Shown piece after piece: positions 9,201 to 17,060 of a stretch of DNA of 64,000 bases. Within the stretch, counting starts at the first letter, position 1. Each line of letters begins with the position of its first letter. The DNA is from Hyphomonas sp. GTDB lineage: Bacteria > Pseudomonadota > Alphaproteobacteria > Caulobacterales > Hyphomonadaceae. The notes below the pieces were generated by a model, which worked only from the letters and a program-made list of their open reading frames with translations, searched no databases and was not told the origin of the DNA. Location of the stretch: positions 434,001-498,000 of the forward strand of contig JACKIK010000003.1 in the NCBI GenBank assembly GCA_020638455.1, written 5' to 3'. A program made the translations under genes and the position numbers.

Positions 9201-9288
9201 CCGAGCCCCCATACAGGAACGCCGTGTCCAGCAGGGCGGCATTGCCGCTGCTGCGAGACCCATTCACCGGGCTGCCATCGTCTGCCAT
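6280..9288 (-). CDS. sucA: 2-oxoglutarate dehydrogenase E1 component
   Basis: 1002 residues, full length for SucA. The N-terminal E2-binding region contains FLYGGSAQWIEQMQ. Thiamine-diphosphate site motifs are seen at HRGRLNMLAAVMGKP, GDAAFAGQGVVAE and NNQIGFTTSP, and the C-terminal half has the QEEPRNMGGW motif. It decarboxylates 2-oxoglutarate and passes the succinyl group to SucB. The ATG at 9288 is preceded by AGAGGA. It is separated from the upstream sucD by 161 bases containing a large hairpin, so it may have its own promoter. Confidence 0.97.
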   Translation of the reverse strand: MADDGSPVNGSRSSGNAALLDTAFLYGGSAQWIEQMQAAYAKDPASVPESWRAFFAEIGDDSLSAERNAEGATWKRGDWPRPAMDEQVAAFDGNWGLLEPKLEKKIKEVKPGSCDEDIMRAVKDSIRAIMMIRAYRMRGHLAAQLDPLRMEAPEHQPELDPASYGFKAEDMGREIYIDGYLGLESATVPEMLEILKRTYCSTLGIEFMHISDPEEKSWLQERIEGPDKGVAFTNEGKKAILAKLIEAETFERFLHKRYPGTKRFGLDGGEAAVPALEQIIKRGGALGVKEIVVGMPHRGRLNMLAAVMGKPYEQIFHEFQGGSTQGAGEFGSGDVKYHLGASSDREFDGNKVHLSMNANPSHLEAVDPVVLGKSRSKQEVRHRESGALDRAVVLPLLLHGDAAFAGQGVVAECFALSGLQGYRTGGTIHFIVNNQIGFTTSPMYSRSSPYPSDVALMVQAPIFHVNGDDPEAVVYAAKVATEYRQKFHKDVVIDMFCYRRFGHNEGDEPMFTQPLMYKKIKGHPTAREIYSRRLVAEGLLTAEQVDQQVADFETYLDREFEAGKAFKAKKADWLDGEWKGLGLPHDDERRGKTGVARKRLQTIGEAITTVPDGIDVHKTLARVLEGRAQAISSGKGLDWATAEHLAFATLVDEGFPIRLSGQDCGRGTFSQRHSHVVDQTTGEKYTPLNHIREGQAQYEVIDSLLSEEAVLGYEYGYSLADPNTLTLWEAQFGDFANGAQVFFDQFISSGERKWLRMSGLVILLPHGYEGQGPEHSSARLERYLQMCAEDNMQVCNLTTPANYFHALRRQIHRDFRKPLIIMTPKSLLRHRLAVSMLDDMGAKTSFHRVLWDDAESPGREGKVKLVKDNKIRRVVLCSGKVYYDLFEKREELGIDDVYLMRMEQLYPVPRKSLMTEMARFKQAEFVWCQEEPRNMGGWTFIRDEIEWCAQQIGAKMPRPHYAGRAPAAATATGLMSKHTAEQTALVETALSPEPVDDRIVAL

Positions 9289-9312
9289 GTCTGTCTCGTC
9301 CTCTGAGACTTA

Positions 9313-9336
9313 TCGTTCCCTTAACCATAGGAACGA
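9313..9336. promoter_or_regulatory. Inverted repeat in the sucA leader
   Basis: TCGTTCC and GGAACGA form a 7-bp inverted repeat around a 10-base centre, about 25 bases before the sucA start codon. It could be an operator or a 5'-UTR hairpin. This reading is pattern only; no known regulator is assigned. Confidence 0.35.
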
Positions 9337-9369
9337 ATTTCTTTACCGGTAGTGACCGGCTGCTGTGTG

Positions 9370-9427
9370 AGGACGGCCTGGGCGGGGTCAGATCCTGGCC
9401 ACGCCAGTCCTGCCCACGGGCCGTCCT
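9370..9427 (-). terminator. Large GC-rich hairpin between sucD and sucA
   Basis: The outer arms AGGACGGCC and GGCCGTCCT are perfect. An inner TGGGC/GCCCA pair and a CTGGC/GCCAG hairpin nest inside, giving a 58-base structure. It begins 23 bases after the sucD stop. There is no U-tract, so it may be a Rho-assisted terminator, an attenuator or an mRNA-stability element separating sucCD from sucAB. Confidence 0.45.
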
Positions 9428-9449
9428 GGCTCATATTTACCGGGCTGTT

Positions 9450-10352
9450 CTAGCCCTTCAGTACCTCGACCATGGTCGTACCGAGCCGCGCCGGTGACGG
9501 CGATACACGGATCCCGGCGGCTTCCATGGCCGCAATCTTGCTCTCCGCATCGCCCTTCCCGCCCGAGACAATGGCGCCGGCATGGCCCATGGTCCGGCCT
9601 TTCGGCGCGGTGCGTCCGGCGATGAAGCCGACCATCGGCTTCTTCCGGCCCTTCCTGGCTTCATCGATCAGGAACTGCGCGGCATCTTCTTCCGCGCTGC
9701 CACCGATCTCGCCGATCATGATGATGGACTTTGTTTCGTCGTCGGCAAGGAACATTTCCAGCACGTCGATGAATTCCGTCCCCTTGACGGGGTCGCCGCC
9801 AATTCCGACGGCCGATGTCTGGCCAAGGCCGACCTGCGTGGTCTGGAACACGGCCTCATAGGTCAGCGTGCCGGAGCGAGAGACGACGCCGACCGAACCC
9901 TTCTTGAAGATCGATCCCGGCATGATGCCGATCTTGCATTCGTTCGCCGTGATCAGGCCCGGGCAGTTCGGCCCGATGAGACGCGATTTCGACTTCTCAA
10001 GCTTCGCCTTGACGCGCACCATGTCGAGCACCGGCACGCCCTCGGTGATGCAGACGATCAGCGGGATTTCCGCATCGATCGCTTCCTCGATGGCCGCCGC
10101 CGCGCCCGGAGGCGGCACATAGATCACGGAGGCGTCACAACCGGTCTTTTCCTTGGCCTCGGCCACGGTCGCGAAGATCGGCAGTTCCTGGCCATTGTCG
10201 GCCTTCCACATCTCGCCACCGCGCTTGGGGTGCGTGCCGCCGATCATCTGGGTACCGAAATAGGCAAGCGCCTGGTTCGTATGGAACGAGCCGGTATTGC
10301 CCGTCATGCCCTGGGTGAGGACCTTGGTGTTCTTGTCGATGAGAATGGACAT
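9450..10352 (-). CDS. sucD: Succinyl-CoA synthetase (succinate-CoA ligase), alpha subunit
   Basis: 300 residues. The CoA-binding Rossmann domain starts with SILIDKNTKVLTQGMTG, and IGPNCPGLIT is present. The phosphohistidine loop is GHAGAIVSGGKGDAESK, with His as the phosphorylated residue. It pairs with SucC to make ATP or GTP from succinyl-CoA. It follows sucC by 8 bases and is certainly co-transcribed. Confidence 0.97.
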   Translation of the reverse strand: MSILIDKNTKVLTQGMTGNTGSFHTNQALAYFGTQMIGGTHPKRGGEMWKADNGQELPIFATVAEAKEKTGCDASVIYVPPPGAAAAIEEAIDAEIPLIVCITEGVPVLDMVRVKAKLEKSKSRLIGPNCPGLITANECKIGIMPGSIFKKGSVGVVSRSGTLTYEAVFQTTQVGLGQTSAVGIGGDPVKGTEFIDVLEMFLADDETKSIIMIGEIGGSAEEDAAQFLIDEARKGRKKPMVGFIAGRTAPKGRTMGHAGAIVSGGKGDAESKIAAMEAAGIRVSPSPARLGTTMVEVLKG

Positions 10353-10360
10353 ATCTGGTC

Positions 10361-11557
10361 TCAGGCGCCTTTAACTGCGTTCACGATTTTCTGGGCGGCG
10401 TCGTCGAGATCGTCGGCCGGGATGACGTTGAGGCCGCTCTCGGCGATGATCTTCTTGCCGAGGTCGACATTGGTGCCTTCGAGGCGGACGACCAGCGGCA
10501 CGGCGAGGTTGGTTTCCTTCACCGCCGCGATCACGCCTTCGGCGATCACGTCGCACTTCATGATGCCGCCGAAGATGTTCACGAGGATGCCCTTCACGTT
10601 CGGGTCCTTCATGATGATCTTGAACGCGGCCGCCACCTTCTCCTTGCCGGCGCCGCCGCCGACGTCACAGAAATTGGCCGGCTCTTCGCCGTAGAGCTTG
10701 ATGATGTCCATCGTCGCCATGGCAAGGCCCGCGCCGTTGACCATGCAGCCGATGGTGCCGTCGAGGGCGATATAGGCGAGGTCCCACTCGGACGCCTCGA
10801 TTTCCTTCTCGTCTTCCTCGGTCTTGTCACGGAGCGCCACGATGTCCGGGTGGCGGAACAGCGCGTTGCCGTCGAACGACACCTTGGCGTCGAGCACACG
10901 GAGGTGCCCGTCCTTCATCACGATCAGCGGGTTCACTTCAAGCAGGCTCATGTCCTTCTCGGTGAACGCCTTGTAGAGGATCGGGAACAGCTTTTTCCCA
11001 TCCTCGGCAGCAACGCCGTCCAGTTTCAGGGCGGCGTTCAGTTTTGCCGTGTCGGCATCGGTCACGCCCGCAAACGGGTCGATGCTGAGGGTCAGGATCT
11101 TCTCCGGCGTATCATGGGCCACCTGTTCGATGTCCATGCCGCCTTCGGTCGACACCATGAAGGCGACGCGCGAAGTGCTGCGATCCACCAGCATGGAGAG
11201 GTACAGCTCGCGCTCGATATCGGCGCCGTCCTCGATATAGAGACGGTTGACCTGCTTGCCGCCGGCGCCCGTCTGGGCGGTGACAAGGTGGTGACCGAGC
11301 ATCTGCTTGGCGTTCTCGAACACGGCTTCCTTGGAGAAAGCGAGGCGCACGCCCCCCTTCTCGCCGGCGTCAGGCTCCACGAACTTGCCCTTGCCGCGTC
11401 CGCCGGCATGGATCTGCGACTTCACCACCCAGAGGGGCCCCGGAAGGGTGTCGACAGCTTTCTGGACGTCGTCCAGAGACAGGACGGGAACCCCGTCCGC
11501 AACCGGCGCGCCGAACGATTTCAGCACGGCCTTGGCCTGGTATTCGTGGATATTCAT
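10361..11557 (-). CDS. sucC: Succinyl-CoA synthetase (ADP/GDP-forming), beta subunit
   Basis: 398 residues beginning with the typical MNIHEYQAKAVLKSFG. The ATP-grasp domain contains KSQIHAGGRGKG and LEVNPLIV. The C-terminal ligase-CoA domain has DVGGGAGKEKV and NIFGGIMKCDVIAEG. It binds the nucleotide and, with SucD, runs the substrate-level phosphorylation step of the TCA cycle. It is the first gene of the sucCD block, and the MFS gene upstream on the same strand is 62 bases away. Confidence 0.97.
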   Translation of the reverse strand: MNIHEYQAKAVLKSFGAPVADGVPVLSLDDVQKAVDTLPGPLWVVKSQIHAGGRGKGKFVEPDAGEKGGVRLAFSKEAVFENAKQMLGHHLVTAQTGAGGKQVNRLYIEDGADIERELYLSMLVDRSTSRVAFMVSTEGGMDIEQVAHDTPEKILTLSIDPFAGVTDADTAKLNAALKLDGVAAEDGKKLFPILYKAFTEKDMSLLEVNPLIVMKDGHLRVLDAKVSFDGNALFRHPDIVALRDKTEEDEKEIEASEWDLAYIALDGTIGCMVNGAGLAMATMDIIKLYGEEPANFCDVGGGAGKEKVAAAFKIIMKDPNVKGILVNIFGGIMKCDVIAEGVIAAVKETNLAVPLVVRLEGTNVDLGKKIIAESGLNVIPADDLDDAAQKIVNAVKGA

Positions 11558-11619
11558 GTGCTTCCCGCCTTGTCTGCACTGGCACGCCGGCAGGCTCCCT
11601 GCGGCGGCGTCGTGCGGGG

Positions 11620-12933
11620 CTATATATCAGCCTCAGTTTCAGCGGCAACAGGCTGAGTATCAGTCTTTGGACCTAGATCGAGTTCGCCCTGTTCGGACTG
11701 TTCCGACATGCGCGGGTCGATCTCGACGCTGGCCAGCGGCGTCGGCAGGATCGGGCTCCATTCCTCATGCTTTTCGCCCACGGGCATGGGCTTGGCACGG
11801 ACGCGCCAGACCATCATCACCGCCACGAGCAGCAGGAGCACGCCCATCAGGCCGAACAGGCCGAGCCGGCCGAAGCCGCGCATCGCGAAGCCGGCGATGA
11901 GAGGCCCGGAAATGGACCCACCTGCCCAGACGAACAGCAGGCCGGACATGACATGCGGGATCAGTTCGCGCGGCGTGCGGTCGATCGCATGGGCAACGCT
12001 CAGCCCGTAGAAGGACAGCGAGCCCGCCCCCCAGAAGCCAAGCACGACGATCACGCCGACCTCTCCCAGCGCCTTGCCGAAGACTGCGATCAGCAGGGCC
12101 GCCAGCCCCGACAGCGTACAGATGCCGGCGATCACCAGTCGCCGCTCGACATGGTCGGACAGGCGGCCGGCCGGCCATTGCATGATCAGGCCGCCCAGCC
12201 AGGCCGCACCGCTGGCAACGGCCGCCGCCCCGGTGCCACCGCCATACAGCTTGAAATCCTCGAAATAGACCGGCAGCAGCGACTGCGCGCCGGTATTGAT
12301 CACCCCGGCCATCAACACGCCGATCACAGCGGCTGGCGCCAGCGCGTAGATCTCGCGAAGCGGCATCGCCTTGCGCTGCGGCGCGGGCGGCTCCTCCTGC
12401 TGCGTCAGGCACACCGGCACCAGCGCCAGCGTCAGGAACATCGCGGCCCACGTGTACGCCCGCGTATCCAGCGGCGACAGGCCGGCCACGAAGAACGGGC
12501 CGAGGATCAGCGAAAGCTTGGCGCCGGTATGGTAAATTCCCATCACATGGCCGCGGGATTTTTCCGGCACCGAACTGCCGAGCCAGCTTTCGACGCTGGT
12601 GAACATGTAGGCGAAGGAAATCCCCATCATCAGGCGGAGCGGGGCCCAGAACATCGCCCCGTGCAGCAGCGACATGCACAACACGCTGACCGCGTTGAGC
12701 GCCGAAGCGGCAGCGAACAGGCGGATGTTGCCGAACCCGGCCAGCGCCCGCGGCGCGGTCCAGGCGCCCAGCATGAAGCCGGCTGCGTGCAGCGCCGCGA
12801 TCAGGCCGATCGCCTGCGGCGGCGTCCCCATGGCTTCCAGACCCAGCGGCGTCAGCACCGCTGTCAGGCCTCCCGCGATCTGCAGGATCATGACAGCGAC
12901 AATGAGGGCAAATACGTTACGCGTGTCGGTCAT
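11620..12933 (-). CDS. MFS transporter (YcaD-like), 12 TM
   Basis: 437 residues with about twelve hydrophobic segments from residue 8 to ~400 and a hydrophilic C-terminal tail. Features include the N-terminal repeat with AALHAAGFMLGAWTAPRAL, a PLRLMMGISFAYMFTSVESW stretch typical of the YcaD-like group, and a central LSDHVERR loop. Substrate is unknown. It ends 62 bases before sucC, so read-through into the suc block is possible. The PhoD-like lipoprotein gene lies just upstream (23 bases). Confidence 0.85.
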   Translation of the reverse strand: MTDTRNVFALIVAVMILQIAGGLTAVLTPLGLEAMGTPPQAIGLIAALHAAGFMLGAWTAPRALAGFGNIRLFAAASALNAVSVLCMSLLHGAMFWAPLRLMMGISFAYMFTSVESWLGSSVPEKSRGHVMGIYHTGAKLSLILGPFFVAGLSPLDTRAYTWAAMFLTLALVPVCLTQQEEPPAPQRKAMPLREIYALAPAAVIGVLMAGVINTGAQSLLPVYFEDFKLYGGGTGAAAVASGAAWLGGLIMQWPAGRLSDHVERRLVIAGICTLSGLAALLIAVFGKALGEVGVIVVLGFWGAGSLSFYGLSVAHAIDRTPRELIPHVMSGLLFVWAGGSISGPLIAGFAMRGFGRLGLFGLMGVLLLLVAVMMVWRVRAKPMPVGEKHEEWSPILPTPLASVEIDPRMSEQSEQGELDLGPKTDTQPVAAETEADI

Positions 12934-12956
12934 TTCGGACGGTAAGGGCTTTCTGC

Positions 12957-14123
12957 CTACCTGAACTTGTCTCGGGTCTGCTCGATGGTGTGGCCATCCT
13001 CAGCATGGATCGAAAGGGTTACCGAACCGTCCTCCCAGTCGATGTCAATCGAACCGAAATTGTTAGGCGGATAGCCGGCCCCGATCTGGTTCGGGTCCAT
13101 CTCGTCGGTTTCCGTCGCGAACGACTGGTTGAACGACGATGCCGTCAGCTCATAGGCAGGGTACGGAAGGATCCCCTCCTCCCGGTAGAGGAAGCCGGTA
13201 TGCCGGTCGCCGGAGATGAACACGACGCCATTGGCATGGGTCTCGTTGATCAGGCGATAGAGGCGCTGCTGCTCTTCGGGCAGCTTGTCCCAGCTTTCCC
13301 AGCCATGCGCCGTCGGAATGACCTGGATGGACGAGACAATGAAGCGCAAGTCGGCTGATTTCTGCAGCTGGTTTTCCAGCCAGGTCCACTGGTCGTTGCC
13401 CAGCATGTCCTGGTTGGGGTCGGCAGACGGCACATAGCGCTCCTTGCCCTTGGCCCCGTATTCGTCCGTCGGGGTGAGGTCGGAGCGGAAGAAGCGCGTG
13501 TCCAGCATGATGATCTGTGTGCGCTTGCCGACGGGCCCGAAGATACGGGAATAATAGGTGCCGGGCCAGGCGCCGACATCCTTGTTGGCAAGGCCCCAGA
13601 AGCGCTCATGGATGCGCTCCGACAGGCGCCGGAACGGGAACGAGCGGCCGCCGTCATTGGCCCCCATGTCATGGTCGTCCCAGGCCACCATCATCGGATG
13701 TGCCTTGCGCACGGCCTGGAAGTCGGGCCGGGCGGCGAGGTCGCGGAAACTCTCGCGCAACTCGTCCAGCTCGGCCTGGTTGTTGACATAGGCGCGGCCG
13801 TTCATGTCGCCATAGACATTGTCGCCGATCATCAGGAACAGGTCTGCCGGCGTATTCGCCACCGTCCGCAGCGCTTCGCTTTCGCCCTTCTCCTCGTCGA
13901 GGCACGAGCCGACGAGGATGCGCGTCAGCGCCGCGTCGTCCGCGGGCAGCGGCAGGCCAGGCGGGGCCTGGGGATAGAAATCGTCCGGCAGGGTCCGGTA
14001 GTAAGCTTCCAGCGCTTCGTCGGCGCTCTGCGGCGGGCGGGTGATGCCCGGAATGGTGATCGGCCCCGGCGCCTGGCAGGCTGCGAGACCGATCAGTGTT
14101 GCCAGAACCGCTGTTCGTTTCAT
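12957..14123 (-). CDS. PhoD-like phosphatase/phosphodiesterase, lipoprotein
   Basis: 388 residues. A short signal ends in the lipobox LAAC (Cys at about residue 16), so it should be lipid-anchored in the envelope. The calcineurin-like/PhoD core shows RILVGSCLDEE near the start, MIGDNVYGD, VAWDDHDMGANDGG, MLDTRFFRSD and FISGDRHTGF. These are the metal-ligand motifs of PhoD-type alkaline phosphatases. The long N-terminal PhoD domain is absent. Likely a periplasmic phosphoesterase of unknown substrate. Confidence 0.87.
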   Translation of the reverse strand: MKRTAVLATLIGLAACQAPGPITIPGITRPPQSADEALEAYYRTLPDDFYPQAPPGLPLPADDAALTRILVGSCLDEEKGESEALRTVANTPADLFLMIGDNVYGDMNGRAYVNNQAELDELRESFRDLAARPDFQAVRKAHPMMVAWDDHDMGANDGGRSFPFRRLSERIHERFWGLANKDVGAWPGTYYSRIFGPVGKRTQIIMLDTRFFRSDLTPTDEYGAKGKERYVPSADPNQDMLGNDQWTWLENQLQKSADLRFIVSSIQVIPTAHGWESWDKLPEEQQRLYRLINETHANGVVFISGDRHTGFLYREEGILPYPAYELTASSFNQSFATETDEMDPNQIGAGYPPNNFGSIDIDWEDGSVTLSIHAEDGHTIEQTRDKFR

Positions 14124-14192
14124 GTCCTGCCTCCGGAAGCCGCCTCCCCTGTCTGTAGCGGGGTTTCCGGAACGCAGTAAGGGGCGAGAACG

Positions 14193-14738
14193 TCACGCCC
14201 CGAAGAAAATCGACCAGATCATGCGCCCCGGCAGGAAGGTGAAGAGGCCGGCGACCAGCAATCCGCCCATGAACAGGTTGCGCATGTCGGTGGCGTGCTT
14301 GCGGATATTCCGGCGCCGCGCGGCAACCACCGCCATCGGCAGCACGATCACCGTCCAGGCGGACAGGCCATGGATCGGGCTGAAATTGTGCCCGTTGAGA
14401 CCGAAGATGAAAAAGGAACTGATCGCGGTAACCGCCATCGCCGCGACCCATGTATAGCCCAGCAAGCGGTGCATCCGTGTTCCCTTCACCCCGCTCAGCA
14501 ACACGGCGCCGATGCCGAACGCGGCCAGCGCCCCGGCGACATGCAGCCTGATCGCCAGCGTGGACTCGATCAGCCCGGTCGGGTCGAAACGGAAATGGAT
14601 CGGCGGATTGCCATTGGCACGCAGGATCAGCCAGCTGGCGACGGCATAGATTGCGAGTGCGGCAACCGGCACGCGCCAGCCGGCAAGGTGTAGCGACGGC
14701 AGGGGCAAACGGCGGCGGGTCCGGGTCAGGTCGGTCAT
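14193..14738 (-). CDS. DUF2306-type integral membrane protein
   Basis: 181 residues from the ATG at 14738, preceded by a strong AAAGGAGA ribosome site, which decides the start. Four or five TM helices are visible. Between them are HVAGALAAFGIGAVLL, a GTRMHRLLGYTW segment and SPIHGLSAWTVI, whose conserved His residues in the membrane are typical of DUF2306. The function of the family is unknown. It is divergent from the LytTR-domain gene, with a 134-base shared promoter region. Confidence 0.8.
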   Translation of the reverse strand: MTDLTRTRRRLPLPSLHLAGWRVPVAALAIYAVASWLILRANGNPPIHFRFDPTGLIESTLAIRLHVAGALAAFGIGAVLLSGVKGTRMHRLLGYTWVAAMAVTAISSFFIFGLNGHNFSPIHGLSAWTVIVLPMAVVAARRRNIRKHATDMRNLFMGGLLVAGLFTFLPGRMIWSIFFGA

Positions 14739-14821
14739 GAGAGGTCTCCTTTGCATGAGCCCCAGATGACCGGCCCGCCGGCCGCGCGCCACGCGATCTA
14801 CGCCGGAAGGCTGGAATCCTT

Positions 14822-14860
14822 CGTGAAATCCGGCCAGAACGCTTCGCGAAGCGTGAAATG
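14822..14860. promoter_or_regulatory. Direct repeat and palindrome between the DUF2306 and LytTR genes
   Basis: CGTGAAAT occurs at 14822-14829 and 14852-14859, 30 bases apart. The perfect 12-base palindrome GCTTCGCGAAGC (14841-14852) lies between them. LytTR proteins bind direct repeats, so autoregulation is plausible, though the second copy lies almost on the ribosome site of the LytTR gene. Confidence 0.4.
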
Positions 14861-14872
14861 CGAGGGCAATCC

Positions 14873-15613
14873 ATGCCGCAATTCCTGAAGGACCGGCTGC
14901 GCGACCTCGCCGTCGTCCTCGCGGCGGCGGCCGCCCTCACCTTCTTCGGTGTCTACACGACCGACGAGCCCGTCTGGATCCGCTTCCTGATGTGGGCCAT
15001 CACCTGCGCAGTCGGCGGGGCCGCCTCGGTCTGGGCGGTGCCGCTGGTGTTCGAACGCAAGGTCGCCGGCAGCCTCCTGCCCGTGCAGATCCTCGTCACC
15101 TCCGCCGTCATCGCCCTGCCAGTGCTGGTCTCGCTCTACCTGTTCATGGGCGCCTTCGGGTCCTGGATCCCCGTTCCGCTGCTGCCGATGCAGTACCTCT
15201 ATGTCTATGCGGTCACGCTCGTCCTGACGGCCATTGGCGTGCTGCTGCATCGTGCCCGGAACCCGGAACGGCCTGCAGGCGAGCCGGACGCCGATGCCGC
15301 TTCCCGCTTCCTCGGCCGGTTGCCGGTCAAGTACCGGACGGCCGAACTCTGGGCGGTCTCCTCCGAGGACCACTACCTCCGCATCCACACCAGTGTCGGT
15401 GAGGAGCTCATCCTGATGCGGCTGGCGGATGCGGTACGGGAACTCTCCGGCGCCCCCGGCGCCCAGACCCACCGTTCCTGGTGGGTCGCGAAAGACGGCG
15501 TCCGGGATACCCGCCGGGACGGCGGCAAGCTGGTCCTGGTCCTGAAAAACGGCAAGGAAGCGCCCGTCTCGCGCACCTATGCCGGCGCCGTAAAAGAGGC
15601 CGGGCTCGCCTAG
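14873..15613 (+). CDS. Membrane-anchored LytTR DNA-binding domain regulator
   Basis: 246 residues from the ATG at 14873 with GAGGG six bases upstream. Four TM helices occupy residues ~12-135. They are followed by a linker and a C-terminal LytTR domain (~150-240) containing LPVKYRTAELWAVSSEDHYL and THRSWWVA. The domain binds DNA as in AlgR/AgrA, but here it is tethered to the membrane and lacks a receiver domain. Membrane-tethered LytTR proteins are common in alphaproteobacteria and their signals are unknown. Divergent from the DUF2306 gene, it may control that gene. Confidence 0.87.
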   Translation: MPQFLKDRLRDLAVVLAAAAALTFFGVYTTDEPVWIRFLMWAITCAVGGAASVWAVPLVFERKVAGSLLPVQILVTSAVIALPVLVSLYLFMGAFGSWIPVPLLPMQYLYVYAVTLVLTAIGVLLHRARNPERPAGEPDADAASRFLGRLPVKYRTAELWAVSSEDHYLRIHTSVGEELILMRLADAVRELSGAPGAQTHRSWWVAKDGVRDTRRDGGKLVLVLKNGKEAPVSRTYAGAVKEAGLA

Positions 15614-15888
15614 CCCTTCCGCCGGCGCTGGTTGCGGGACGGCCCCGCCCCCTTGATGCGATTGCAGCGCGCATGCGCCAGCTGCAGGTTGGACGCATCG
15701 TCCGCCCCGCCCCGCGCCACGGCGACAATATGGTCATAGGTCGGCCGCTGATGCCGCCACAGGGTCGAATGGGCGACATCGAACCGGTTCGACGGCATCG
15801 ACAGCCCGCACAGCGCGCACCGGCCCTCCTGGGCCTCCCACAATGCCCTGAACAGCGGCGTCTCGGTCGGGGCGTGAGGCTGGCTCAT
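15610..15888 (-). CDS. HNH endonuclease domain protein (92 aa)
   Basis: 92 residues. The ATG at 15888 overlaps the folD stop as ATGA, and this coupling fixes the start. The HNH fold is complete: CALC zinc knuckle at residues ~24-27, YDHIVAVARGGADDASNLQ carrying the DH and Asn, and AHARCNRIKG with the final His/Cys-Asn. The tail is Arg/Lys-rich. Role unknown: small HNH proteins of this type may be housekeeping nucleases. It is the last gene of the yggT-DUF167-folD chain and converges, overlapping by 4 bases, on the LytTR gene. Confidence 0.85.
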   Translation of the reverse strand: MSQPHAPTETPLFRALWEAQEGRCALCGLSMPSNRFDVAHSTLWRHQRPTYDHIVAVARGGADDASNLQLAHARCNRIKGAGPSRNQRRRKG

Positions 15889-16772
15889 CCGATCTCCGGC
15901 ACCGGCCAGCCGCGCCGCGCGCAGGCCGCATACAGCGTGTTGACCAGAAGGCAGGCCCGGGTCATCAGCCCGACGCCGCCGGGCACCGGCGTGATATGGC
16001 CCGCCACTTCGGCGCAGCTTGCAAAATCCGCATCGCCCACGAGGCGCGTCTTCCCCTCCCCCTTTTCCGGGGCGGGAATGCGGTTGATGCCGACATCGAT
16101 GACCATGGCGCCGGGCTTCAGCCAGTCGCCCTTCACCATCTGCGGGCGGCCGACCGCCGGCACCAGGATATCCGCCTCGCGGCACACCGCCGGCAGGTCC
16201 TTCGTGCGCGAATGGGCGATCGTCACCGTGCAGTTCTCGGCAAGGAACAGCAGCGCCGCCGGCTTGCCGACCAGGATCGACCGGCCGATCACCACGACAT
16301 GCTTGCCCGAGAGGTCGTTGCCGAGCGCCCGCTTGGCCATGATCACGCAGCCGGACGGCGTGCACGACCGGAGTCCCGGCTTGCCCAGCGACAGCCGCCC
16401 GGCCGACACTTCCGTCAGCCCGTCGACATCCTTGGAAGGATCGATGCGTTCGATCGCGGCATCCGCGTCCAGTCCCTTCGGCAGGGGCAGTTGCAGCAGG
16501 ATGCCGTCCACCGCATCGTCGGCATTGAGGCCGGCGATCAGGTCTTCAACCTCGGCCTGCGTCGCCGTCGCCGGCAGGCGATGATGCACGGAGACCATGC
16601 CGGCCTCTTCCGTGTCCTTCAGCTTGCCCCGGACATACACCTCGCTGGCCGGGTCCTCGCCCACCAGGATCACCGCAAGGCAGGGCCGGGCCGGCAGGCC
16701 GGACACGGCCGCCGCCACCTTGGCCCGCACGTCGGCGGCGATTTCGGTTCCACTGACCCGGATGGCGCTCAT
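15885..16772 (-). CDS. folD: Bifunctional methylenetetrahydrofolate dehydrogenase / methenyltetrahydrofolate cyclohydrolase
   Basis: 295 residues from the ATG at 16772, which overlaps the upstream stop as ATGA. FolD motifs are in order. VYVRGKLK contains the catalytic Tyr and Lys, and GILLQLPLPKGLDAD and PSKDVDGL are present. PSGCVIMAKRAL and the NADP-binding VVIGRSILVGKPAALLFL follow, then the C-terminal PVPGGVGLMTRACLLVNT. It interconverts 5,10-methylene-THF and 10-formyl-THF for purine and fMet synthesis. Cytoplasmic. Confidence 0.96.
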   Translation of the reverse strand: MSAIRVSGTEIAADVRAKVAAAVSGLPARPCLAVILVGEDPASEVYVRGKLKDTEEAGMVSVHHRLPATATQAEVEDLIAGLNADDAVDGILLQLPLPKGLDADAAIERIDPSKDVDGLTEVSAGRLSLGKPGLRSCTPSGCVIMAKRALGNDLSGKHVVVIGRSILVGKPAALLFLAENCTVTIAHSRTKDLPAVCREADILVPAVGRPQMVKGDWLKPGAMVIDVGINRIPAPEKGEGKTRLVGDADFASCAEVAGHITPVPGGVGLMTRACLLVNTLYAACARRGWPVPEIG

Positions 16773-17050
16773 GCCTCTTCCCCGCTGAGCCGGGCGGCAA
16801 GGTCTGCCGGCCCGTCTATGTCGAGGCCTTTTAGCCGAGTCTTGCCACCCGTCACCACCTTGACTGCAGACCTCGGCAATCCCAGCCATTTGGCGACCAG
16901 TTTTTCGACAGCCGCGTTCGCCTTGCCGTCTTCCGGCACGGCGCGCACGCGAACTTTCAGGAAGCGCCGCCCGGCATCGTCCTCTCCCCAGTCCTCGATC
17001 CGGTCAGCCGATGCTTTCGGCTGCACACGGACTGTCAGGCGGTGGAGCAA
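16769..17050 (-). CDS. DUF167 / YggU family protein
   Basis: About 93 residues if translation starts at TTG 17050, eight bases after GAGG and ten bases downstream of the yggT stop. There is no in-frame ATG in a sensible place. The domain is recognisable from LTVRVQPKASADRI, then RRFLKVRVRAVPEDGKAN and the terminal ALPRSAVKVVTGGKTRLK-like strand (LGLPRSAVKVVTGGK). DUF167 proteins are small and of unknown role, often next to yggT as here. The stop overlaps the folD start. Confidence 0.85.
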   Translation of the reverse strand: MLHRLTVRVQPKASADRIEDWGEDDAGRRFLKVRVRAVPEDGKANAAVEKLVAKWLGLPRSAVKVVTGGKTRLKGLDIDGPADLAARLSGEEA

Positions 17051-17060
17051 GGCACCCGCC

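Noticed and set aside
6799..9306. An 835-codon open frame opposite sucA
   Set aside because: Antisense shadow; the composition (His/Arg/Val-rich) and absence of motifs contrast with SucA on the other strand.
9289..9449. A sucA-type riboswitch or other named RNA motif
   Set aside because: The hairpin is strong, but I cannot match it to the conserved core of a known motif, so it is listed only as a terminator-like structure.
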